From positions 1 through 5,792 of the forward strand of contig PKYJ01000033.1 of the NCBI GenBank assembly GCA_003132605.1: a DNA stretch of 5,792 bases. The letters are read 5' to 3'. How positions within the stretch are numbered: the first letter of the stretch is position 1; each line of letters begins with the position of its first letter. The notes beneath the pieces are model-generated. The model worked only from the letters and a program-made list of their open reading frames with translations. It was not told where the DNA came from and ran no database searches. Shown one piece after another: positions 1 to 5,712 of this stretch. Origin of the DNA: Peptococcaceae bacterium (GTDB lineage: Bacteria > Bacillota > DSM-12270 > Thermacetogeniales > Thermacetogeniaceae). A program made the translations under genes and the position numbers.

Positions 1-157
1 AGAGCGGGTAGCCATCGGTAAAAGCAGGATTTTGACCTCAGGGCAACGAAAAAATAAGGAATAAGATGTCGTTTCCAGTTAAAATGCCCAAGTGCAGGCG
101 TGAGCGTCTGCTGCCAATGTCCGGTGAATACCAACCATTATTTTAGAAGGTGACCTC

Positions 158-739
158 ATGGAAGTGTCATTCTGGCGCAAACAACTGTTGTCGGTCTGGG
201 ATATCTGGGAGAGGTTCTTCGGTGAACTGAACCATATACAGAAAATCCGGCCCGATGGATTGTTTCGCCTGAGCACTCACCTCTACCACGGGCCTGCGCT
301 GGAGCTAAATGATGGCACCCCGGTCAGGCCGGGCGACCTGGTGGGTGAGATACACCTTTCCAGCCCCGACGCCCTGAAACTGCAGCTCAAGTACAGCAGC
401 CGGGTCAAGGCAGCCATCGCCACCAGGAAGGCGCTGATGCAGGACCTGGCCTGCCTGGCGGCAGGGGTGGCGCGTGAACCGGGCATGGCGGAGGTCAAGG
501 CCCTCTATTCCATCACCATGCTGTACCACGGCGCACGAGTTCTGGGCTTCGAGGATCGGGAGTTTGGGAACCGGGTGCAGCGCTGGCTGTACACCCTGGG
601 AGAGGGGCTTTTGCTCGTCATCTATCATCCGGCAGGTGTCTTCCGGTTATGGCAGGGACGTCAGGATCTTACCATCAAATACATCTGGATGTCCCGCCAA
701 AAGCTGCTGCGCGATTTTCTACCCGCCATTGAGAAGTGA
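158..739 (+). CDS. YkoP-family protein (conserved, function unknown)
   Basis: This 193-residue protein is soluble-looking, with no signal peptide and no clear membrane segment. It resembles the Bacillus YkoP family. The diagnostic part is the N-terminal half, around residues 34-68: a G-L-F-R-L strand, a Y-x-G segment, L-x-D-G-T-x-[VI]-x-x-G-D and then E-I-H-L. This arrangement matches what I recall of YkoP proteins. The C-terminal half is helical with scattered aromatic and basic residues (W143, Y145, W164, W177). The ATG at 158 is preceded by AGAAGGTGA at 145-153, a good ribosome site 4-5 nt away, which decides the start. The family has no established biochemical role. Its members are often found near envelope genes such as polysaccharide deacetylases or glycolipid glycosyltransferases, and a Yip1 membrane protein follows 55 nt downstream here. 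I am fairly sure of the family and do not propose a function. Confidence 0.75.
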   Translation: MEVSFWRKQLLSVWDIWERFFGELNHIQKIRPDGLFRLSTHLYHGPALELNDGTPVRPGDLVGEIHLSSPDALKLQLKYSSRVKAAIATRKALMQDLACLAAGVAREPGMAEVKALYSITMLYHGARVLGFEDREFGNRVQRWLYTLGEGLLLVIYHPAGVFRLWQGRQDLTIKYIWMSRQKLLRDFLPAIEK

Positions 740-794
740 GAAGCCTCAAACATGAGCGCTGGAGTCACTATTTAGGAAGGGGGGATGGCCTGGA

Positions 795-1409
795 ATGTGG
801 GAATACCTGGTAGGCGTTATCAATGAGCCGGTGCGGACGCTCCGCGAGGTTGCCGAGAAGCGGTTGTGGAAAGAGAGCTTGCTGCTGGTCATAGCGATCA
901 CCCTGATCGGAGGAGCGGTCAGCATCGTCTCTCTTAAAATGAACCCGCCGGCGACTTCCAACCTATCATCGGATCCCACGCTTGCGCACTTCTTCTCAAC
1001 TTTTTATTCCCCGGCTGTTTTTTTCCCTTTTATGCTGGTGAGCGGCATTTTGAGCTGGTTCATTGCCGGAGCCATCTACTACGGATTCAGCAGGCTGTTC
1101 AAGGGACAGGGAAGCCTGCCTGGCATGCTGGCCAGCCTGGGGTTTGCCGAGATCCCTTCACTGGTAAGCGCCCCGCTCACGGCCCTGGCTCTATTGCTCG
1201 GCCCGGCCTGGATATTCGTCAGCTACGTACCTGGCTTCGTAGCGGGGATCTGGATCCTGGTGCTGGACGTGCTGGCAATCAGGGAGAGCCAGCACCTCGA
1301 CACCGGGCAGGCTATCGGAGTGCTGTTGATCACTGTAGCCGCCCTGTTCGTGCTGATCATTATCATCGCAGCGATTGCCGCCATTGCGACCGGCTCTGCC
1401 GCCAGTTAA
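795..1409 (+). CDS. Yip1-domain integral membrane protein
   Basis: This 204-residue hydrophobic protein has the layout of bacterial Yip1-domain (YIF1/YIP1 superfamily) proteins. A short cytoplasmic N-terminus carries the typical E-P-x-x-T-[LF]-R-E-V-A segment at residues 11-20. About five membrane spans follow, near residues 28-47, 73-96, 121-140, 143-162 and 172-198. The loop between spans two and three contains a small basic G-rich turn (about 101-110). Bacterial members are poorly characterised membrane proteins, possibly related to membrane organisation or transport. The ATG at 795 lies about 10 nt after a purine-rich AGGAAGGGGGG stretch (774-784), a slightly long spacing. The other ATG at 785 is out of frame, and the next in-frame methionine is residue 49, inside the domain. 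It follows the YkoP-like gene by 55 nt with no visible terminator, so co-transcription is likely. The family call is fairly safe; the function is unknown. Confidence 0.75.
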   Translation: MWEYLVGVINEPVRTLREVAEKRLWKESLLLVIAITLIGGAVSIVSLKMNPPATSNLSSDPTLAHFFSTFYSPAVFFPFMLVSGILSWFIAGAIYYGFSRLFKGQGSLPGMLASLGFAEIPSLVSAPLTALALLLGPAWIFVSYVPGFVAGIWILVLDVLAIRESQHLDTGQAIGVLLITVAALFVLIIIIAAIAAIATGSAAS

Positions 1410-1495
1410 GCCCGTCCCCTCTCCGCTTTCCACACCGTTAGGCCATCCGCCGTCTTAAGGCGCCTGCAGGCTGTAGCCAGCATTCGCTGCCACGT

Positions 1496-1524
1496 TTGAC
1501 ACGTCTCATTAAGAAGCATAAAAT
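1496..1524 (+). promoter_or_regulatory. sigma-A type promoter of htpX
   Basis: A perfect -35 hexamer TTGACA (1496-1501) is followed by a 17-nt spacer and TAAAAT (1519-1524, five of six consensus positions). Transcription would begin near 1531, giving a leader of about 48 nt before the htpX ATG at 1579. This separates htpX from the two upstream genes, though read-through from them remains possible because no strong terminator is seen after 1409. Confidence 0.75.
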
Positions 1525-1565
1525 ACCAACTGAACAGCCTTGAAGGCGCCTCACACATCTCAACT

Positions 1566-1573
1566 GGAAGGTG
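1566..1573 (+). promoter_or_regulatory. ribosome binding site that fixes the htpX start
   Basis: GGAAGGTG lies 5 nt before the ATG at 1579. The frame is also open upstream to a TTG at 1540, but that codon has no ribosome site at a normal distance and adds 13 residues unlike HtpX. The ATG at 1579 is therefore preferred. Confidence 0.75.
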
Positions 1574-1578
1574 AAACA

Positions 1579-2481
1579 ATGAGGCAGATTCCCGGAGACT
1601 TTGAATTGTCGGCCAGGATGTTTCTGACCATGTTCCTGCTGGCCGCCCTCTATCTGGTGTTCGCCATCGTGCTCTTCAACGCCGGCGTCAGCTTCACCTG
1701 GATGATCGTCATCGTCGGGGCGATGCTGCTGGCGCAGTACTACTTTTCCGACCGGATGATACTGCTCTCCACCGGTGCCAAGGTGATCAGCCCGGAGCAG
1801 GCGCCCGAGCTGCATGCCATGGTCTACCGCCTGGCGGTCCAGGCCGGAGTGCCCAAGCCGAAGGTGGCCGTGGTTCCCACCCCGGCGCCCAATGCCTTTG
1901 CCACCGGCAGGAGCCCCGGGCACGCCGTGGTGGCGGTGACCCAGGGTCTGCTCGACCGTCTGAACCCGCAGGAGATCGAGGCGGTGCTGGCCCACGAAAT
2001 GACCCACGTGCGCAACCACGACATGGTTGTGATGACCCTGGCCACCTTCTTCGCCACGGTGGCCTCGTTCCTGATGCGTTATTTCCTCTTCTTTGGCGGT
2101 GGTCTCGGAGGAGGCGGGCGCGACCGGGAGAACCAAAGCGGTGGAGGCGTGGCGGTGGTCTACCTGGTGTCGCTGCTGGTCTGGGCGCTCAGCTTCTTCC
2201 TGATCAGGGCGCTCTCCCGCTACCGGGAATACGCCGCCGACCGGGGCTCCGCCTACCTGACCGAGGCGCCGGCCAACCTGCGGAGCGCCCTGATCAAGAT
2301 CAGCAACACGCAGTTGGGCCGCCAGCCGGTAATGGGCCAGACCGACGCCGTCAACGCCCTCCTGATCGTCCCATCCCTGAAGGGAGCCGGGGAATTTTTC
2401 GGCGAACTGCTTTCCACCCACCCGTCCCTGAAGCACCGCCTGGCCTACCTGGAAGAACTGGAGCGCCAGATCAACCGCTGA
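1579..2481 (+). CDS. htpX: HtpX-type membrane zinc metalloprotease (peptidase M48B)
   Basis: The 300-residue protein is the usual HtpX length. HtpX is a zinc endopeptidase of the cytoplasmic membrane that takes part in quality control of misfolded membrane proteins. Two N-terminal membrane spans (about residues 14-34 and 38-56) precede the catalytic domain. The zinc and catalytic motif H-E-M-T-H is at residues 139-143, with the third zinc ligand expected at E217 in the R-E-Y-A-A-D-R segment. The family's S-T-H-P-S-x-x-x-R-[LI] motif is at 279-288. Two more hydrophobic stretches (about 150-172 and 190-210) flank a glycine-rich hydrophilic loop (173-190), as in other family members. All recognisable catalytic residues are present, so the enzyme should be active. 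It has its own promoter at 1496-1524. Its stop codon lies inside the 3' end of the convergent ispDF gene. Identification is firm. Confidence 0.93.
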   Translation: MRQIPGDFELSARMFLTMFLLAALYLVFAIVLFNAGVSFTWMIVIVGAMLLAQYYFSDRMILLSTGAKVISPEQAPELHAMVYRLAVQAGVPKPKVAVVPTPAPNAFATGRSPGHAVVAVTQGLLDRLNPQEIEAVLAHEMTHVRNHDMVVMTLATFFATVASFLMRYFLFFGGGLGGGGRDRENQSGGGVAVVYLVSLLVWALSFFLIRALSRYREYAADRGSAYLTEAPANLRSALIKISNTQLGRQPVMGQTDAVNALLIVPSLKGAGEFFGELLSTHPSLKHRLAYLEELERQINR

Positions 2482-3751
2482 TAGTGGCCACCGCCCAGGC
2501 AGCAATACCCTCCTTGCGCCCGACGAAGCCCAGCCCCTCGGTAGTGGTCGCCTTGATCCCCACGTTGCCCGGCAGTATCCCCAGCACAGCCCCGACCCGC
2601 TGCTGCATAGCGTCAATGTAGGGCGCCAGGTGCGGTGTCTCTGCCGCAATCACCAGGTCAACCTGGCAGACCATATAACCGGCAGCGGCCAGGATGCTCC
2701 TGACATCGGCCAGCAGGGCGAGGCTGGGAGCATCCTTCCACCGCGGGTCACCCGGCGGGAAATAGTGCCCGATATCCCGCAGCCCGGCGGCGCCCAGGCA
2801 GGAGTCCATCAGAGCATGCAGAGCCGCATCGGCGTCCGAGTGCCCGGCCAGGCCGGGCCCCTCCGGAATCTCCACTCCTCCCAGGATAAGGGTACGCTCC
2901 GGGTCAAAGTGATGCACGTCGTAGCCGATACCTACCCTCAAAGGAAGAACCGGCGCCAGGGAACCCGGCGCGGCGCCATCTTGGTTGCCAGCACGAACAT
3001 TGTAGGCACCCCACCCTCCGGTTGGGATGGGCCGGTCGTGGACAAGGCACCGCCGGGCGCGCTGCCCCAGGATCGCCTGGGCAATCCGCAAGTCCTCAGG
3101 GGTGGTCACCTTGAAGTTGTCATAGCTCCCGCGGTAGACCTCCACCGACACCCCCAGGCGCTCCACCAGGGAGGCGTCGTCTGTGCCCGAAAAGCCGTCC
3201 CGCTCCGCCTCGGCATAGGCCCGGAGCAGCAGATCACGCTGGAAGACTTGGGGGGTCTGGACGATCCACAACCCGTCCCGGACCGGAGTCTCCCTGACTA
3301 TCCCTGATGAATCCACCATTTTGACGGTGTCCTTGACCGGGACCGCCACCACCACAGCCGCCCCCGGGTACCCGGCAGCCGCGGCGCGTTTTACCGCCCC
3401 CTCCAGCAACTCGACAGACAACAACGGCCTGGCGGCATCGTGCACGGCCACCAGGCCAAAGTTTTGCAGCGCCCGCACTCCGGCTGCCGCCGATTCCTGC
3501 CGCGAGAGGCCGCCAGGCACTACAGCGACCAGCTTCTGCAAGCCGTAGGGGGCCAGCAGAGCACGGCAGAAGGCCATCTCTTCCGGGGGCGCCACCACTA
3601 TGTAGGCGTCCACCGCAGCCGCAGCCTCGAAGGTGATGATACTGTGCAAAAGCAATGGCCGGTCGCCGAGAGGGAGGAAAGCCTTGTTGATGGGGGCTCC
3701 CATCCTCTCGCCCCGACCGGCCGCCAGGATCACGCCGCCGACCTTATCCAA
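2471..3751 (-). CDS. ispDF: bifunctional IspD-IspF (MEP cytidylyltransferase / MEcPP synthase)
   Basis: This 426-residue cytosolic fusion carries two enzymes of the MEP pathway for isoprenoid precursors. Residues 1-231 are IspD, which joins CTP and 2-C-methyl-D-erythritol 4-phosphate. It shows the nucleotide loop G-V-I-L-A-A-G-R-G-E-R-M-G (6-18), the catalytic lysine at K23, V-H-D-A-A-R-P (103-109), T-P-Q-V-F (166-170), T-D-D-A-S (190-194) and K-V-T-T-P-E-D (214-220). A linker rich in Gly, Pro and Ala (about 232-270) leads to IspF (271-426), which cyclises CDP-ME 2-phosphate. The expected metal ligands of IspF are D278, H280 and H312. G-H-S-D-A-D is at 303-308 and K-A-T-T-T-E at 400-405. The start is TTG (3749-3751), with AGAGGTG 7 nt upstream. 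The first 8 nt overlap the end of the yacL-like gene, indicating translational coupling. The intermediate enzyme, IspE, is not in the window. Confidence 0.95.
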   Translation of the reverse strand: MDKVGGVILAAGRGERMGAPINKAFLPLGDRPLLLHSIITFEAAAAVDAYIVVAPPEEMAFCRALLAPYGLQKLVAVVPGGLSRQESAAAGVRALQNFGLVAVHDAARPLLSVELLEGAVKRAAAAGYPGAAVVVAVPVKDTVKMVDSSGIVRETPVRDGLWIVQTPQVFQRDLLLRAYAEAERDGFSGTDDASLVERLGVSVEVYRGSYDNFKVTTPEDLRIAQAILGQRARRCLVHDRPIPTGGWGAYNVRAGNQDGAAPGSLAPVLPLRVGIGYDVHHFDPERTLILGGVEIPEGPGLAGHSDADAALHALMDSCLGAAGLRDIGHYFPPGDPRWKDAPSLALLADVRSILAAAGYMVCQVDLVIAAETPHLAPYIDAMQQRVGAVLGILPGNVGIKATTTEGLGFVGRKEGIAAWAVATISG

Positions 3752-4874
3752 TCACTTTCACCTCTTGATAGCGGCGAGGGTGCGAAGAAGCATCCTTGGC
3801 CACGATCTTCGGTTTGGCGAAGATCATCCGTCCCGCCGAGGTCTGCAGCACACTGGTGACGACCACCGGAATGTTCTGCCCGATGTAGCGTTTGCCGTTT
3901 TCGATCACGATCATGGTGCCGTCCTCCAGGTAGGCGATCCCCTGTCCCACTTCCTTGCCGTCCCGGATGACGTCAACCGCTCCGATCTCCTCGCCGGGCA
4001 AGTACAGCGGCTTGACCGCATTGGCCAGCTCGTTGATGTTCAACACCTTGACGTTTTCCAACTCGGCCACCTTGTTCAGGTTGTAGTCGTTGGTGACGAT
4101 AGGAGCATCCAGGCGCTTGGCAATCTTCAGCAGCATGGCATCAACCTCGCTGTTTTCCAGCCTCTCGAAGTCCCGCACGTCAATCCTGATTCCATGCTCC
4201 TTGCGCATCTTATTGAGAATGTCCAAACCGCGACGCCCCTTGTTGCGCCTGAGCAGGTCGGAGGAATCGGCAATGTGCTGGATTTCTTCCAGGACAATAC
4301 GGGGCACGATCAGCGTCCCCTCCAGGAAACCGCTCCGGCAGATGTCGGAGATCCGTCCATCGATGATGACGTTGGTGTCGAGTATCTTGCAATTTCCCCG
4401 TCCACCCTCACCCTTCGTCTTACTCGTCTTGAAAAGGGAGAACAGGCCGTTCACGTCGTCCTTCTTCCTCAAACCCGCGATCAGCCCAAGATAACCCAAC
4501 AGCAGGCTGGCCACTATGTAAACGTAGAGGCCAGCCACGGGAATGCGGGCCAGGGAAGCTCCTAATAAGTTGGCAATTACAAGACCTACGATGATTCCAA
4601 AAGCACCGCCAACGAGATCTTGCATCGGGGTTCGCTGCAGTCTGCTTTCGAAAAACCTGATCATCCGCAGCATGACCCGAATCAGCCAGGGAGCGAGCAG
4701 GAATGTGGCCAATGCAAAGACGAGCGCGATTACTGCGAGAAAAATGTACCAGGTATGGCCGGCCGTTGGCATGAAGCTCCCGGTGATCTCCAGGCTCCTG
4801 ACCAGGAAGCCTATTGATAATCCGATTACTCCCCCGATCAGACCTAAAACGATCTTAAAGATACGTTGTGCCAT
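3744..4874 (-). CDS. yacL: YacL-like membrane PIN-TRAM domain protein
   Basis: The 376-residue protein has the YacL architecture. About four membrane spans (near 5-25, 41-62, 88-108 and 113-134) are followed by a charged linker (about 136-161). Next comes a PIN nuclease domain (about 162-285), then a TRAM RNA-binding domain (about 287-356) and a short basic tail. PIN acidic residues are visible: D166 in L-D-T-N-V-I-I-D-G-R, E196/E197, D245 in S-E-V-D-A-M and D263 in T-N-D-Y-N-L-N-K. This suggests a membrane-anchored, metal-dependent RNase. The family's substrate is not established, so the RNA-cleaving role is inferred from the domains. The ATG follows a near-perfect AAGGAGGTGA (4879-4888). 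It is the first gene of an operon with ispDF and is probably transcribed from the promoter at 4934-4962. A nearby disA on the same strand matches the B. subtilis type of gene order. Confidence 0.92.
   Translation of the reverse strand: MAQRIFKIVLGLIGGVIGLSIGFLVRSLEITGSFMPTAGHTWYIFLAVIALVFALATFLLAPWLIRVMLRMIRFFESRLQRTPMQDLVGGAFGIIVGLVIANLLGASLARIPVAGLYVYIVASLLLGYLGLIAGLRKKDDVNGLFSLFKTSKTKGEGGRGNCKILDTNVIIDGRISDICRSGFLEGTLIVPRIVLEEIQHIADSSDLLRRNKGRRGLDILNKMRKEHGIRIDVRDFERLENSEVDAMLLKIAKRLDAPIVTNDYNLNKVAELENVKVLNINELANAVKPLYLPGEEIGAVDVIRDGKEVGQGIAYLEDGTMIVIENGKRYIGQNIPVVVTSVLQTSAGRMIFAKPKIVAKDASSHPRRYQEVKVIG
3759..3765 (-). promoter_or_regulatory. ribosome binding site for the TTG start of ispDF
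   Basis: Read on the - strand this is AGAGGTG, 7 nt before the TTG start and entirely inside the last codons of the upstream PIN-TRAM gene. It supports the TTG start and coupling of translation, since no closer ATG or GTG fits the IspD N-terminus. Confidence 0.7.
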
Positions 4875-4933
4875 TTTTTCACCTCCTTTCCATAAATACT
4901 GATATACCCTTATTCTGGATAAACCACAATCCC

Positions 4934-4962
4934 ATTATACGTAAAATACTCCTTGACCGCAA
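4934..4962 (-). promoter_or_regulatory. sigma-A type promoter of the yacL-ispDF operon
   Basis: On the - strand, TTGCGG (4962-4957) is followed by exactly 17 nt and a perfect -10 TATAAT (4939-4934). Transcription should begin near 4927, giving a leader of about 50 nt. The -35 matches only the TTG half of the consensus, so the promoter may be of medium strength. Its -35 abuts the remnant element described at 4963-5170. Confidence 0.65.
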
Positions 4963-5170
4963 GGGCAGGCCCCTAATTTTCCCGATGACTATCCACTCTA
5001 ACTTCGCTTGATGTCCCCCACCTCTTACCGGTGGCGGGTTCTTCCGCCTTCGCGGGGCACCCGACCGGCTCGACGCAAGCCAAGCTTACTTTATCTCCCG
5101 GCTCCAGGCGGTAGTCTGGGCGGAAGACGGAGATCAAGACGGAATTGACAACGGAGACGGCAGAACACTA
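4963..5170 (-). mobile_element. probable decayed right end of a TnpB-type (IS200/IS605 or IS607) element
   Basis: No intact gene lies here. On the - strand a frame stays open for 64 codons, from after a stop at 5168-5170 to a TAG at 4973-4975, with no credible start or ribosome site. The stretch at about 5001-5060 read on the - strand runs GCGAAGGCGGAAGAACCC, then a hairpin (CCACC, 7-nt loop, GGTGG at 5034-5018), then GGGGACATCAAGCGAAGT. A second small stem with a four-base loop lies at 5044-5055. To my memory this pattern is typical of the 3' tail and right end of TnpB transposons, where the guide (omega) RNA is encoded. The open frame would then be a TnpB-associated tail, with the nuclease body lost. 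Boundaries are approximate, and recognition is from memory, not from a search. Alternatively it is ordinary intergenic DNA with hairpins. Confidence 0.42.
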
Positions 5171-5174
5171 TAAT
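5145..5174 (+). promoter_or_regulatory. near-consensus sigma-A promoter for the gene at 5214
   Basis: Both hexamers are perfect: TTGACA (5145-5150) and TATAAT (5169-5174), with an 18-nt spacer that is one longer than ideal. Transcription should start near 5181, giving a leader of about 33 nt. This predicts strong, probably constitutive vegetative expression unless a repressor acts. Confidence 0.8.
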
Positions 5175-5197
5175 GAACCTAACAGTTTATCAACGAA

Positions 5198-5204
5198 GAG
5201 GAGG
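5198..5204 (+). promoter_or_regulatory. ribosome binding site for the TTG start at 5214
   Basis: GAGGAGG lies 9 nt before TTG (5214-5216), and an in-frame TAA immediately precedes the TTG. The only other early start, the ATG of residue 18, has no ribosome site, so the TTG is preferred. Confidence 0.75.
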
Positions 5205-5213
5205 CCTGCATAA

Positions 5214-5609
5214 TTGAAGGATCTGATTTGTGATGAATTCCAGAATACAGTATCCGAACTGCTCATGCGCCACCACAGTGTTCTGGACGTCCTCTCGAAA
5301 CTTCATGAAGCCTCAGCCCGCATCAACCGGGCTACCGTAAAATCAGTCACCGGCTGTGGCTGCATCCAGATCGATGCCAAGAAGAAACCAATCCCCCCCG
5401 ATGTGTCGCTCCTCGACCTCAAGGACTATTTCGAAAGCCACCTGCGCGGCGAACTCTGCCCCAGTTGCCGGGAAACCATTGAGACCGAGGTCGGCAGAGA
5501 CCTCTTCTACCTGACAGCCCTCTGCAACCTGCTCGACCTGAACCTCTACGACATCTTCCTCAAGGAACACAAAAAGTGCACCACCCTGAGAGTCTTTAAC
5601 CTGACGTAA
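5214..5609 (+). CDS. small cysteine-containing helical protein of unknown function (DUF1573-labelled type?)
   Basis: This 131-residue cytosolic protein has no signal peptide or membrane segment. The N-terminal ~45 residues form a probable long helix. A C-G-C element follows at residues 48-50, then a proline-containing stretch (56-63), then C-P-S-C at 82-85, so a CxC plus CxxC metal site is possible. The last third (about 90-121: E-V-G-R-D-L-F-Y-L-T-A-L-C-N-L-L-D-L-N-L-Y-D) resembles the C-terminal helices of MazG-like pyrophosphohydrolases, but I see no clear E-x-x-E metal motif before it. From memory, similar proteins in Peptococcaceae genomes carry a DUF1573 label, which I cannot verify. 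Start is TTG, preceded by GAGGAGG and a near-perfect promoter. It stands alone on the + strand between disA and the yacL operon, convergent with disA. I am confident it is a real gene; its function is unknown. Confidence 0.8.
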   Translation: MKDLICDEFQNTVSELLMRHHSVLDVLSKLHEASARINRATVKSVTGCGCIQIDAKKKPIPPDVSLLDLKDYFESHLRGELCPSCRETIETEVGRDLFYLTALCNLLDLNLYDIFLKEHKKCTTLRVFNLT

Positions 5610-5660
5610 CAAAGCAAGATATGTGCAGTGCGTCCCCATATCCGATTATGACATCACAGA

Positions 5661-5689
5661 AAGCATGGCCTCGCCCTGTTTTTTTGCTT
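5661..5689 (+). terminator. weak possible terminator after the gene at 5214
   Basis: A small GGC-CTC-GCC hairpin (5668-5676) precedes a run of seven T residues (5679-5685), and an outer AAGCA/TGCTT pair (5661-5665, 5685-5689) could extend the stem. The core stem is only three pairs, so the call is tentative. The spot lies between two convergent genes, where a terminator is expected. Confidence 0.3.
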
Positions 5690-5712
5690 ACCCGTATTTT
5701 GCCCGTATTCGC

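Noticed and set aside
2..64. Possible C-terminal tail of an upstream gene on the + strand, 20 open codons ending in TAA
   Set aside because: Twenty open codons at a window edge are expected by chance, and the peptide matches no family I recognise.
32..67. TTGACC followed by A-rich TAAGGA/TAAGAT as a promoter for the YkoP-like gene
   Set aside because: At a 17-nt spacing the -10 is poor, and the better -10 is 24 nt away; there is too little support for a call.
1448..1478. CGCC...GGCG and GGCTGTAGCC inverted repeats after the Yip1 gene as a terminator
   Set aside because: The stems are three to four pairs long with no following T run, so termination is not supported.
1438..2649. 403-codon open frame on the - strand opposite htpX
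   Set aside because: It is rich in His, Gln, Gly and Arg as expected for an antisense shadow of GC-rich coding DNA, and it lies opposite a clear HtpX.
2630..3307. 225-codon open frame on the + strand inside ispDF
   Set aside because: It has low-complexity shadow composition and lies opposite unmistakable IspD and IspF motifs.
3633..4565. 310-codon open frame on the + strand opposite the yacL-like gene and the ispDF start
   Set aside because: The opposite strand encodes convincing PIN and TRAM domains, and this frame shows no recognisable domain or ribosome site.
5121..5160. GACGGA-like short repeats before the promoter at 5145
   Set aside because: The copies are irregular and only about 6-7 nt long; they do not form a convincing operator or CRISPR-like array.
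5691..5709. Direct repeat CCCGTATT at 5691-5698 and 5702-5709 just past the disA stop
   Set aside because: Only two 8-nt copies are present, with no further structure; chance is a sufficient explanation.
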